From Streptomyces sp. NBC_00568 (GTDB lineage Bacteria; Actinomycetota; Actinomycetes; Streptomycetales; Streptomycetaceae): DNA of 64,000 nucleotides. Below the pieces are notes generated by a model. It made no database searches, was not told the DNA's origin, and saw only the letters and a list, made by a program, of their open reading frames with translations. Of the stretch, positions 37,213-46,437 are shown one piece after another (within the stretch, counting starts at the first letter, position 1; the number at the start of each line of letters is the position of its first letter). The translations under genes and the position numbers were made by a program. The stretch is taken from positions 2,170,001-2,234,000 of the forward strand of contig NZ_JAPENW010000001.1 in NCBI RefSeq assembly GCF_026341855.1. Direction: 5' to 3'.

Positions 37213-37355
37213 AGTTGAAGGACAACCATTCTCAGCTTTCGCCGGTCACACCTGCAGAACCAACGGCCACAACCGCGCCCCACACGCGGAGGCCTCACCC
37301 ATAAAAGCCATATGAGTGCCGCGAGTTCACGGCGCTCCGGACTTCCGAGGTCTTC

Positions 37356-38339
37356 ATGAAGCTTCGCCGTGCCATGGCCACTGCGGCCGCGACGGCTGTC
37401 ATAGCCCCGCTCGCGCTGCTGTCGGTCGCGCCGGCCGCGTTCGCGGAGGAGAACCCCACCCCGAGCGCGAGCGTGTCCGAGTCCTCCTCCGAGTCGGCTT
37501 CGCCGAGCTCGTCCGAGGCCGCTCCCGAGCCGTCCGACTCCGCGTCGGCCAGCGCCTCCGCGTCGTCGTCCACCAGCGCGTCCGCCCCGGCCCCGAGCGA
37601 CTCCGCCTCGGCGTCGGCCCCGGCGCCGAGCTCCTCCGAGCCGGAGGAGTCGGAGTCCCCGGACCCCGAGCCCTCCGAGTGCGAGGACTCCAAGGTCCAG
37701 GTCTCCATCAACGGCCTGCCCGGCAAGATCGCGGCGGGCAGCGGCTGGCACAAGTTCTCCCTGGACGTGCTGAACAACTCCGACTCCACCCTGACGGACC
37801 TCGGCTTCTTCGCCGGCGCGTCCTCCGACAAGGCGGGCGAGGACCTCTTCCGGAGCAAGAAGGTCCAGCTCCAGGCGTACAACCCGGCCGACAAGACCTG
37901 GGAGAACGTCGACGAGGAGGGCTACGCGGTCGGCTTCGTCGGCTACACCGACGAGCTCAAGCCCGACTACGAGGTCGACGTCCCGCTGCGCATCAACGTG
38001 AAGTCCAGTGCCCCGGTCGGCGCCGGCTTCTCGCTGGGCGCCAGCATCTACGGCGACGCCGACGCGGAATGCACCGGCTTCGGCGAGGTCGCGTACAAGT
38101 TCCAGATCGTCGCGGCCGGCACGGACACCGACGGCACCAAGCCGCAGGAAGGCGGCAAGGTCCCGGTCTCGGACAAGCCCGCCGACAAGAGCAACACCCC
38201 GGCGGTCGACGGCAGCCTCGCCGAGACGGGCTCCAGCTCCGCCCTGCCGATGATCGGCCTCGCCGGCGGTATCGCCGTGGTCGCCGGTGCCGGCGCCCTG
38301 GTCGTCGTCCGTCGCCGCAAGTCCGGCGCGACCGCGTAA
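37356..38339 (+). CDS. LAETG sortase-anchored surface protein
   Basis: 327 residues. The signal peptide ends at AFAEEN. A Ser/Ala/Pro/Glu-rich stalk (about 33-110) is followed by a folded domain (about 112-260) with two cysteines (ECEDSKVQ, AECTGFGE). The C-terminus has LAETGSSSALPM, a hydrophobic helix and RRRKSG, a complete cell-wall sorting signal of the LAxTG type used by class E sortases of Streptomyces. The ligand or role of the domain is unknown. A strong terminator follows. Confidence 0.9.
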   Translation: MKLRRAMATAAATAVIAPLALLSVAPAAFAEENPTPSASVSESSSESASPSSSEAAPEPSDSASASASASSSTSASAPAPSDSASASAPAPSSSEPEESESPDPEPSECEDSKVQVSINGLPGKIAAGSGWHKFSLDVLNNSDSTLTDLGFFAGASSDKAGEDLFRSKKVQLQAYNPADKTWENVDEEGYAVGFVGYTDELKPDYEVDVPLRINVKSSAPVGAGFSLGASIYGDADAECTGFGEVAYKFQIVAAGTDTDGTKPQEGGKVPVSDKPADKSNTPAVDGSLAETGSSSALPMIGLAGGIAVVAGAGALVVVRRRKSGATA

Positions 38340-38383
38340 CACGGCCGCACACGACTGACGCGGGCATCAGCCCCGTACGAAGA

Positions 38384-38421
38384 GAAGGACCTGCGCTCGG
38401 AGGGGGGTGCAGGTCCTTCTT
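38384..38421 (+). terminator. Terminator of the LAETG protein gene
   Basis: A perfect 11-bp stem GAAGGACCTGC / GCAGGTCCTTC with a 14-base loop, followed by TTCG, 45 bases after the stop codon. Confidence 0.75.
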
Positions 38422-38429
38422 CGCGTCCG

Positions 38430-38775
38430 GGACCGGGACTCGTGCGGGGCCCGAGCTCCAGCCGAGACCCCAGGCCCGAGGCCGACCGGGACCCGGGGCC
38501 CGGACACCGGAGCCGACCGGATCCGAGGCCCAGAGGCCCGAGCGGACCCGGACCCGAAGCCCGAACGCCGGAGCCGACCCGAACGCCGGAGCCGACCCGA
38601 ACGCCGGAGCCGACCCGAACGCCGGGGCCGTCCGAGGCCCGGGGCTGTCCGGGACCCGAGGCCCAGGGCCGCCCGAGGCCCAGGACCCACCGGGACCCGA
38701 GGCGCGGGGGCTGTCCGGGACCCGAGGCACGGGGGCTGTCCGGGACCCGAGGCACGGGGGCTGTCCTGCACTCCG
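38430..38775. repeat. GC-rich degenerate tandem-repeat array
   Basis: A spacer filled with repeats. An 18-base unit ACCCGAACGCCGGAGCCG recurs about 3.5 times at 38567-38630. A 25-base unit containing GCTGTCCGGGACCCGAGGC recurs at 38711, 38736 and 38761. Many scattered GGGACCCGAGGC copies lie between. Long open frames here merely translate the repeats. Confidence 0.75.
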
Positions 38776-38804
38776 GGAACGCCCGCCCCGGGTTCCGGGC
38801 GGGG

Positions 38805-40613
38805 CTACGGCTTCGGCGGCAGCGTCGGCATGCCCAGGAACGGCAGCCTCAGTGCGCCGAAGGCGTCCGCGGGGACGGCGGGCCGGCTCGGCTCCACCGC
38901 CTTGAGACGCTCGTACGCGACTCCCGGCGCCGGACGCGGATCGGCCTCGCCCTTGTTGGGCCAGAACGACATGGCCCGCTCGGCCTGCGCGGTGATGGTG
39001 AGCGAGGGATTGACGCCCAGGTTCGCCGAGACGGCGGCACCGTCGACGACGGAGATGCCCGGGTGGCCGTAGAGCCGGTGGTAGGGGTCGATGACGCCCT
39101 CGTCCGCCCCGGCTCCGATCGGACAGCCGCCGAGGAAGTGCGCGGTGAGCGGGGTGCCCATCAGCTCGCCGACATTGCTGCCCGCGAAGCCGTTGATCTC
39201 CTCGGCGAGGACGGAGGCGGCCTGCGAAGCGGCCTTGATCTGCTTGGGGTTGGGAGCCCCGTGCCCCTGACGTGCCGTCAACAGTCCCTTGCCCGCACCC
39301 TTCGGCTTCAGATAAGTCGTCAGGGAGTTGTCGAGCGACTGCATGACCAGCCCGATGATGGTGCGTTCGGACCAGCGGCGGTTGGAGAGCGAACGGAGCA
39401 CCAGCAGCGGGTGCCTGGCCGCGTTGACGAGCCACCCGGCGACCCTCGACGAGCCTTCCGCGTAAGGGACCTGGAGGATGGACATGCCGCCCATCGCGTT
39501 GGAGCCCTTGCCGTAGCGGACGGGTTCGATGTGGGTGTTCTCGTCCGGGTGGATCGAGGACGTGATCGCGACGCCCTGGGTGAAGTCGGCCTTGGGCGTC
39601 CCGTGTGCCTTCCGGTAGCGCCGGTTGTCGGTCTGCGCGCCCACCAGCGCCTCGGAGTTGGTGCGGGTCAGCTCGCCCAGCTTCTGCGACAGGTACGGCA
39701 GTTGGCCGCCCGCCTTCATGCGGTGCAGCAGCGTCTGGGTGCCGTAGGTGCCGGCCGCGAGTACGACCCGGTGCGCCGTGAGGGTCCGGCCCTTGCCCTT
39801 GCGCCGCTCGTCCGTCGGGAGGGTCCCCACGGCGTAGCCGCCCCGCGAGTCGTCGGTGACGGACACGACGGTCGTCATGGGATGGACGACGGCGCCCGCT
39901 TTCTCGGCGAGGTAGAGGTAGTTCTCGTTGAGGGTGTTCTTGGCGCCGTGGCGGCAGCCGGTCATGCACTCGCCGCATTCGGTGCAGGCCTTGCGGGCGG
40001 GACCGACCCCGCCGAAGTACGGGTCGGCGGTCTCCGCGCCGGGCTCGGCCCTGGCACGGCCGTCCGCGTCCTGCCCGTCGCCGAAGAAGACACCCACGGG
40101 TGCCATGTGGAAGGTGTCACCGACCCCCATCCGCTCCGCGGCGGCCTTGAGGTGCACGTCCGACGGGGTCATGGTCGGGTTGAGCCGCACGCCCAGCATG
40201 CGCCGGGCCTGGTCGTAGTACGGCTTCAACTCCCCTTCCCAGTCGGTGATGTCCTTCCACTGGGGGTCCTCGAAGAACGGCTTCGGCGGCACGTAGAGGG
40301 TGTTGGCGTAGTTCAGGGAACCGCCGCCGACGCCCGCTCCCGCGAGCACCATCACATTGCCCAGCAGATGGATGCGCTGGATGCCGTACATCCCGAGCCT
40401 CGGGGCCCAGAGGTAGTTCTTGATGTCCCAGGAGTTCTTGGGGAGCGCGTCGCGGGTGAAGCGCCGGCCCGCTTCGAGGACACCTACGCGGTATCCCTTC
40501 TCCGTCAGCCGCAGCGCGGTGACGGATCCGCCGAAACCGGAGCCGACGACGATGACGTCGTAGTCGTACGTTCCCTCGTCCGGCTGTTCCTGGACAGAGC
40601 TCTCCTGTGACAC
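38805..40613 (-). CDS. GMC-type FAD oxidoreductase, ChoD-like
   Basis: 602 residues. The FAD dinucleotide-binding motif is VIVVGSGFGGSVTALRL near residue 20, with AGAGVGGGSLNYAN later. In the middle CTECGECMTGC has ferredoxin-like spacing (C-x2-C-x2-C-x3-C). The C-terminal GMC signature is VVDGAAVSANLGVNPSLTITA. It resembles mycobacterial ChoD, once called cholesterol oxidase, whose true substrate is debated; ChoD also lies near guaB3 and guaB2 there. It is followed downstream by the repeat array and preceded 70 bases upstream by the semialdehyde dehydrogenase gene in the same direction. Confidence 0.88.
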   Translation of the reverse strand: MSQESSVQEQPDEGTYDYDVIVVGSGFGGSVTALRLTEKGYRVGVLEAGRRFTRDALPKNSWDIKNYLWAPRLGMYGIQRIHLLGNVMVLAGAGVGGGSLNYANTLYVPPKPFFEDPQWKDITDWEGELKPYYDQARRMLGVRLNPTMTPSDVHLKAAAERMGVGDTFHMAPVGVFFGDGQDADGRARAEPGAETADPYFGGVGPARKACTECGECMTGCRHGAKNTLNENYLYLAEKAGAVVHPMTTVVSVTDDSRGGYAVGTLPTDERRKGKGRTLTAHRVVLAAGTYGTQTLLHRMKAGGQLPYLSQKLGELTRTNSEALVGAQTDNRRYRKAHGTPKADFTQGVAITSSIHPDENTHIEPVRYGKGSNAMGGMSILQVPYAEGSSRVAGWLVNAARHPLLVLRSLSNRRWSERTIIGLVMQSLDNSLTTYLKPKGAGKGLLTARQGHGAPNPKQIKAASQAASVLAEEINGFAGSNVGELMGTPLTAHFLGGCPIGAGADEGVIDPYHRLYGHPGISVVDGAAVSANLGVNPSLTITAQAERAMSFWPNKGEADPRPAPGVAYERLKAVEPSRPAVPADAFGALRLPFLGMPTLPPKP

Positions 40614-40683
40614 GTGCCGCTCTCCTCGTTGAGAACCGTTGCGAACCGTGGATCGTTGCCGAGGGCCCGTGCGGGGCCGGTGC

Positions 40684-42360
40684 CTAGCGCAGCCGGAACG
40701 CCTTCATGACCTTGAGGCTGCGGCTCATGAACGCCGCGTACTTCTCGTCGTCCATGCCGAGGGACGGCGCCATCGGCAGCAGCCTCTGATGGGCGACGGT
40801 CTGCGCCTCGGTGTACTTGAGGATGCCCTCGGAGCCGTGCCGGCGGCCGAGGCCGGAGTCCTTCATGCCGCCCATGGGCGACTGGACGCTGCCGTACGCG
40901 GGCGCGTACCCCTCGTTGACGTTCACCGTGCCGGTCCGCAGCCGGGCCGCGACCGCGCGACCGCGCCGCCCGTCCTTCGTCCAGACGGACGAATTGAGGC
41001 CGTACGGCGTGGCGTTGGCGAGCTCGACGACCTCGTCCTCGGTCGTGAACCGGTAGAGGGAGACGACGGGGCCGAAGGTCTCCTCGGCGCAGACGGCCAT
41101 CGGGGCCTCCACTCCGTCGAGGATGGTGGGCTCGTAGAAGTACGGGCCGATGTCGGGCCGGGCGACACCGCCGGCGAGGACCGTGGCCCCCTTGGCGACG
41201 GCTTCCTCGACGTGCCGCGCCACCGTCTCCAGCTGCCGTTCCCCGACCAGCGACCCCATGTCCGCCCCGTACGCCAGGGACGTGCCGAGCCGCATGGCCC
41301 TGGTCCGGGCCGCGAACCGCTCCGCGAAGGCGTCGGCGATCGACTCGTGGACGTACAACCGCTCGATGGAGATGCAGAGTTGACCGGCGGAGGAGAAGCA
41401 GGCGCGGACGGCGCCCGCGGCGGCCTTGTCGATGTCGGCGTCCTCGAGGACCACCATGGCGTTCTTGCCGCCGAGTTCGAGGGAGACGCCGACGAGACGG
41501 GCGGCGGCGCCCTGGGCGACCTCGCGGCCGGTCCGGGTCGACCCGGTGAAGGAGACGTAGTCGGCGTGCTTCACGACCTCGGGTCCGACGACGGGCCCGT
41601 CCCCGAGGACGACCTGGAAGACCTCGGCGGGCAGCCCGGCCTCGATGAGCAGGTCACGCGCCCACAGGGCGGTGAGGCAGGTCTCGGTGTCGGGCTTCAT
41701 GACGACGGCGTTGCCCGCGACGAAGGCCGGCAGCGCGTCGCCCACCGACAGTTCCAGCGGGTAGTTCCAGGGCGCGATCTGCCCGACGACTCCGCGCGGG
41801 TGGCGCAGCTCGGTGACCTTGGTGAGCGTGGGGACCGCGCCGGTGTGCCGCTTGGGGCGCAGATACGCGGGCGCCTTGCGTCCGTAGTGCCGCGCGGCGA
41901 CCACGACGGCCTGGACCTCTTCGTGGGCGTGCAGCCGGGCCTTGCCGGTCTCCAGCTGGATCAGGTCCAGCACCTCGGCCTGCCGGGCGAGCACGAGGTC
42001 GTGGAAACGGAGCAGGACGGCGGCGCGCTGCCGTACCGGGGTGGCACCCCAGGCGACCTGGGCCGCGCGGGCCCGCTCGAAGGCCTTCTCGACGTCCTCC
42101 GGGGTGGACTCGGGCAGGTCGGCCAGCTTCTCGCCGGTGAACGGCGTGTGGTTGGCGGTCCGCCCGGACCCGGCCACGCCCTTGGTGAGCTGCGCGACGA
42201 GCTCGGGGGTGACGACATCGGCGGCGGTGCGGGCGCCGACCGGGGCGGGGGCGAGCGGGTTGGTGCCGATGACACCGGGGACGCCTGATGCGCCGGTACC
42301 GGCCGTCTCGTCGGTGCCGGTCATTTCCGTGGCCTGCTCCGCGGCCTGCGAGTCCGTCAT
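40684..42360 (-). CDS. gabD: Succinic semialdehyde dehydrogenase
   Basis: 558 residues of the aldehyde dehydrogenase superfamily. The first 55 residues are a low-complexity extension. The cofactor region is APWNYPLELSVGDALPAFVAGN and SFTGSTRTG, the general base Glu is in LELGGKNA, and the catalytic Cys is in SAGQLCISIERLYV. The family assignment (GabD2-like, NADP-linked) rests on overall similarity. It would oxidise succinic semialdehyde to succinate. A CATACT element about 9 bases before the ATG hints at a leaderless mRNA. Confidence 0.87.
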   Translation of the reverse strand: MTDSQAAEQATEMTGTDETAGTGASGVPGVIGTNPLAPAPVGARTAADVVTPELVAQLTKGVAGSGRTANHTPFTGEKLADLPESTPEDVEKAFERARAAQVAWGATPVRQRAAVLLRFHDLVLARQAEVLDLIQLETGKARLHAHEEVQAVVVAARHYGRKAPAYLRPKRHTGAVPTLTKVTELRHPRGVVGQIAPWNYPLELSVGDALPAFVAGNAVVMKPDTETCLTALWARDLLIEAGLPAEVFQVVLGDGPVVGPEVVKHADYVSFTGSTRTGREVAQGAAARLVGVSLELGGKNAMVVLEDADIDKAAAGAVRACFSSAGQLCISIERLYVHESIADAFAERFAARTRAMRLGTSLAYGADMGSLVGERQLETVARHVEEAVAKGATVLAGGVARPDIGPYFYEPTILDGVEAPMAVCAEETFGPVVSLYRFTTEDEVVELANATPYGLNSSVWTKDGRRGRAVAARLRTGTVNVNEGYAPAYGSVQSPMGGMKDSGLGRRHGSEGILKYTEAQTVAHQRLLPMAPSLGMDDEKYAAFMSRSLKVMKAFRLR

Positions 42361-42590
42361 GAGCCGCAGAGTATGCCTGCTCGCTCCCTTTGGGTACCCG
42401 TCGGTAATAGCCTTTCACCGAGTACTCACACACCGCCAGTGATCACTGGCAGCAAACCCGCTGATCAGGCCGTTGTCGATCCAACGATCACCGGGGGGTC
42501 ACTTTTCCGATCACAGTCCGGTCACCGGGGACGAGACCGCGGCCACAGCCACCGCGACCCCGGCCGCCCGCGCGGCACCGCCGCGGTCGA

Positions 42591-44294
42591 TCACGGCTTG
42601 TCGATGTCCAGGTTCGCGATCGCCGTCCTGGCGACTTCACGACCCCGGGCCGTGAAGTCGCCCTTGCTCGGATAGCTGATCGTGAGCCTGTACATGTCGC
42701 CGGCCTTCGACTTGTAGTAGAAGAGCCGGAGTTCACGAGGGCGGGGGTTCTGGCTGTCGGTGGTCTTGTAGCCCACGGTGTTCTCCGCGGCCTGCCCGCC
42801 CTGGTACGTGACCCCTGCGTCCGGGGACGTCTTCGGGCCCTCGGGCATGCTCAGGTCGTACGAGCCGGTCGCCTTGAACTCGCCGTCGTCCGCGTACATC
42901 TCGGCCCGCGCCGAGCCCTTGATCTCCTTGTTCGTGTCCTCGGACTTCCTGGCAAGGCTCAGCCCGATCCAGATGCTCCCGCTCCAGTCGGTGTACGTGA
43001 CCCAGTGCTTCTTGTCCGACGTCCGGTCCGGTGTCGCCTCCTGGTACCCGGCGGGCACCGCCAGCGTCGCGGCGACGTCCGTCACGTGCTTCTTCTCCCA
43101 GCCGTCCGGCAGCGGACCGGCGAACGGGTCCGCGATCACCAGGTACACCGCCACCGCGGCCGCGACGACCGCCACTCCGAGGCCGATCAGGGTCTTGCGG
43201 CCGACCCGGATGCCCCTGCCGCCGGACCCTCCGGGGCCGTCCGGGCCCTCGATCCGCACGACCTGGGTGGGCGCCGGGGCCGGCGGCTGTGCGGCCTCCT
43301 CCAGGAGGCGCCGCACCTCGGCCGCCGCGGGGCGGTGGGACGGCTCCTTGCTGAGCAGCCCGTTGATCACCTCCGCGAGCGGGCCGCCCACCGAACCGGA
43401 CGCGGCCGGCGTGGAGTTGAGGACCGACTGAAGGGTGGCGGGTGTGTTGCTGCGGCGGAAGGGGGAGACACCCTCGGTCGCGGTGTAGAGCACCACACCG
43501 AGCGACCAGAGGTCGGAGGCCGGACCGGGGCGCTGGCCGAGCACTCTTTCCGGGGCGATGTATTCGGGCGAGCCGACGAAACCGCCCGTGTCCGTCAGGC
43601 TGGTCTCGCCCTCGATCTGGGCGATTCCGAAGTCGGTGAGCACGACGCGGTCGTGCCGGCCGAGGAGCACGTTGTCGGGCTTGACGTCGCGGTGCAGGAT
43701 GCCGGCCGCGTGCGCGGCCTCCAGGGCACCGAGGACCTCCAGACCGACGCGCGCGGCCTCGCGGACGCCGAGCGTGCCCTCCTGGAGGGCGTCACCGAGC
43801 GAGCGGCCCCGCACCAGCTCCATGACGATCCAGGGCTGTCCGTCCACGACCGCCACGTCGTGCACGCTCACCACCGCGGGGTGGTCGAGCCGCGCCGCCG
43901 CGCGCGCCTCGCGCCGCATCCGCTCGTACGCGTTGGCACGTTCACGCTCGGGAAGGTGGTCGGGAACCCGCGGTTCCTTGACGGCGACCTCGCGGTCCAC
44001 GGTCTCGTCCTTGGCCCGCCACACCGTGCCCATGCCGCCGTGCCCGAGCTTGGAGAGCAGGCGGTAGCGCCCGCCGATGAGGCGCCCGGTCCCCGGTTCC
44101 GGCGCGGGCTGCGGCGCGGGAGCCTGCGGCTGGTCCGGGACGATCCGGGCGGGCGTGGCATACGGATTGCCCGGGTACGGCACGGCGGCGGCCGGGGCCC
44201 CCGCGGGTACGCCGGGCACCGCGGCCCTCGGCGGTTGCAGACCAAAACTCGTCGGCTCGTCGCCCCCGTGAGGGACTCCCCCGTTGTCGCTCAT
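42591..44294 (-). CDS. Membrane Ser/Thr protein kinase
   Basis: 567 residues. A Pro/Ala-rich N-terminus precedes the kinase domain (about 70-340): glycine loop LGHGGMGTV, catalytic lysine in VAVKE, HRDVKPDN and TDFGIAQ, activation-segment SPEYIAPER. One membrane helix (LIGLGVAVVAAAVAVYLV) separates it from an extracellular module (about 400-567) opening LAVPAGYQEATP and including WVTYTDWSG. It is an active-looking Hanks-type kinase and the last of a cluster of five. In S. coelicolor a similar five-kinase cluster has been tied to sporulation and spore-wall proteins. Confidence 0.93.
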   Translation of the reverse strand: MSDNGGVPHGGDEPTSFGLQPPRAAVPGVPAGAPAAAVPYPGNPYATPARIVPDQPQAPAPQPAPEPGTGRLIGGRYRLLSKLGHGGMGTVWRAKDETVDREVAVKEPRVPDHLPERERANAYERMRREARAAARLDHPAVVSVHDVAVVDGQPWIVMELVRGRSLGDALQEGTLGVREAARVGLEVLGALEAAHAAGILHRDVKPDNVLLGRHDRVVLTDFGIAQIEGETSLTDTGGFVGSPEYIAPERVLGQRPGPASDLWSLGVVLYTATEGVSPFRRSNTPATLQSVLNSTPAASGSVGGPLAEVINGLLSKEPSHRPAAAEVRRLLEEAAQPPAPAPTQVVRIEGPDGPGGSGGRGIRVGRKTLIGLGVAVVAAAVAVYLVIADPFAGPLPDGWEKKHVTDVAATLAVPAGYQEATPDRTSDKKHWVTYTDWSGSIWIGLSLARKSEDTNKEIKGSARAEMYADDGEFKATGSYDLSMPEGPKTSPDAGVTYQGGQAAENTVGYKTTDSQNPRPRELRLFYYKSKAGDMYRLTISYPSKGDFTARGREVARTAIANLDIDKP

Positions 44295-44386
44295 GCGTCC
44301 ATCTGTATCGCGGCAGGCCGGTCGCCATCCAGTCCCGTCGCCCGCCGGTCACAGACCCGTGACGCGCACCATCCCTTATCTCCCCT

Positions 44387-46039
44387 TTATGAGGGTACGA
44401 AGGTATCGACCGCGACGTCGAAGTACTCCTTCGCCTCCGTCCCCCGCCCGACCGGCGCCGAGACCCATACGTCGTACATCCGGCCGCCCTGCTCCCAGCA
44501 CAGGTCGTAGGTGTGCCGTGCGCCCTCCGCCTTGGTGAAGCCGTCCCAGGTGAACTCCCAGAGGGCGGCCGGGTGTCCGTCGTGCGTGGTCCGGGCGACC
44601 GTGCCGGCGCGGTACCCGGGGTTGTTGGCGGGCCCCGCGGCGTCCGCCCGGCGCATCACCCCGAGCGGACCGCCGGTCTCGGGATCGGCCTGCTTGATAC
44701 CGAGGCGGAAGGTCTGCCCCGGCGACATGTAGAAGACCCGCTCCCCTTGCGGGTCCCGGGTGAAGTCCTCGGGCACGGCGAGCGAGAAGCCGTCCGGGTC
44801 CGACGCGACGCGGTATCCCGAGGGCGCCGTGCGGGCCGCGGTGGCGGTCGGCGACTGCCGCCGGGTCACCGTGACGGTGGGCGCGGCGCTCGCGGGCGGG
44901 GCGGAGAGCGTGCCGGACGCCGAGGACGACGTACCCGGTGTCCGTGATGTGCCCGGCGCACTGGACGAGGGCGGTCTGCCGTCCCCGCCGCCGTGCATCA
45001 GCAGCATGGCCGCCGACACCCCCGCGCCGGCCATCGCGGCCACCAGCGCGGCGGCGACGAGGAGGCTCCGCGTGGACTGCTTGGGCGGGCCGTCCGCCGC
45101 GGTACCGGAAGCGGGCGGCTGCGCTCTGGTCCCCGGTCGGTGCAGAGGGACGTCCCGCCGCGTGGGCGTGTACGGGACCGACAGGCGCGGCGTACGGCCG
45201 GTGTCGCGGAAGGCGCGCAGCATCCGCTCGGCCTCCGCCGCGTCGAGCCGCCGCTCCGGATCGCGCTCCAACAGTCCTCGCACGACGGGCAGAAGCGGTG
45301 CGGCCTGGGCCGGCGGACGGATCTCGTCGACGACGACCGCGTGCAGGATGCCGCCCAGCGAGTCGCGGCGGAAGGGTGATGCGCCGCTCAGCACCGTGCA
45401 CAGCAGGGCGCCGAGCGACCACAGGTCGGACTCGGGACCGGTCCGCGCCCCGGACATCCGCTCGGGCGCGGTGTACTCGGGGGAGCCGACGAACGCCCCG
45501 CTCTCCGTGAGCGTCGTCGCGCCCGCGACCTGGGCGATCCCGAAATCGGTGAGCACGACACGGTCGGTGCCCGCCTCGACGAGGACGTTGGCGGGCTTGA
45601 GGTCGCGGTGCAGGACCCCCGCCTCGTGCGCGCGGCGCAGCGCTCCGAGCAGGTCGATGCCGATGCGGGCGGCCTCGCGGGCGTCGACCGGGCCACGCGC
45701 CGAGATCCGCTCGGCGAGCGAGCCGCCGTCGATCAACTCCATGACGATGTACGGGCGTTCGTCGTCCACCACCACGTCGTGCACGACGATGATGTGCGGG
45801 TGGTGGAGCTGGGCCACGGCCCGCGCCTCGCGCAGGGTGCGGTCACGCTGGAGGCGGTTCTCCTCGGCGGAGAGCGAGTCGTCGAGGGCCAGTTCCTTCA
45901 CGGCGACCTGCCGGCCGAGCAGTTGGTCGGTGGCCCGCCAGACGACCCCCATGCCGCCCCGGCCGATTCTCGCCTCCAGCCGGTAACGGCCCGCGATCAC
46001 GCGGACGTTCTCCCCCTCGGTCCCCATGGGCCCCATCAT
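44387..46039 (-). CDS. Membrane Ser/Thr protein kinase
   Basis: 550 residues; MGTEGENVRV at 46027 is an alternative start. The kinase domain is near the N-terminus: IGRGGMGVV, VAVKEL, HRDLKPAN, TDFGIAQ, SPEYTAPER. A proline-rich linker, a membrane helix (LLVAAALVAAMAGAGVSAAML) and a Thr/Ser/Pro stalk follow. The extracellular module includes DPDGFSLAVPEDFTR and ALWEFTW. All catalytic residues are present. A 92-base gap separates it from the next kinase, consistent with co-transcription. Confidence 0.93.
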   Translation of the reverse strand: MMGPMGTEGENVRVIAGRYRLEARIGRGGMGVVWRATDQLLGRQVAVKELALDDSLSAEENRLQRDRTLREARAVAQLHHPHIIVVHDVVVDDERPYIVMELIDGGSLAERISARGPVDAREAARIGIDLLGALRRAHEAGVLHRDLKPANVLVEAGTDRVVLTDFGIAQVAGATTLTESGAFVGSPEYTAPERMSGARTGPESDLWSLGALLCTVLSGASPFRRDSLGGILHAVVVDEIRPPAQAAPLLPVVRGLLERDPERRLDAAEAERMLRAFRDTGRTPRLSVPYTPTRRDVPLHRPGTRAQPPASGTAADGPPKQSTRSLLVAAALVAAMAGAGVSAAMLLMHGGGDGRPPSSSAPGTSRTPGTSSSASGTLSAPPASAAPTVTVTRRQSPTATAARTAPSGYRVASDPDGFSLAVPEDFTRDPQGERVFYMSPGQTFRLGIKQADPETGGPLGVMRRADAAGPANNPGYRAGTVARTTHDGHPAALWEFTWDGFTKAEGARHTYDLCWEQGGRMYDVWVSAPVGRGTEAKEYFDVAVDTFVPS

Positions 46040-46437
46040 GCCGCACCGGACGGACGCCTTCCGTGGCGGCGACCGGCCAAGTATGCCGCCGCCCCAGGAC
46101 TTTGCCGGGCTCCGGCCCGCCCGTGTTCCCGCCGGACGCCTTGCCCGCGAAGCTCCGGGCGCGGCCGGCTCGGCACACCAGCGGCCCGGTGGCGCGCGAC
46201 GGCTCCTGAGAGACGGTGAGTTCGGCCGGCGCGGCCGGTTCGGCCGGTTCGGCCAGTTCGCCTGCGTCCGTGACCAGGGCGGGCCGGACAGCCAGGGGCG
46301 GTCTTTTCGGCCACGACCTGTTGCGCATTAAAGACACAAGGCCTGGAAAATCGCCAAGAGATATTCACCGTGCGGGGGCAAAACGGGCGGCCGGAATCAC
46401 CCTGTCATGTCGATCATGGAAGCCTTACCTTTCCCTC
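46040..46437. other. Divergent spacer with GGTTCGGCC repeats
   Basis: 398 bases, no gene. Nonamer GGTTCGGCC-like repeats run at about 46219-46262. The right end is relatively AT-rich and carries the promoter of the small secreted protein. Confidence 0.55.
46402..46431 (+). promoter_or_regulatory. Promoter of the small secreted protein
   Basis: CTGTCA (46402-46407), 18 bases, TACCTT (46426-46431); the ATG is 6 bases downstream, so the mRNA is probably leaderless. Confidence 0.5.

Noticed and set aside
38048..38771. Overlapping minus-strand frames of 134-235 codons
   Set aside because: They translate the tandem repeats (GSGVRVGSGVRV) and overlap the LAETG gene.
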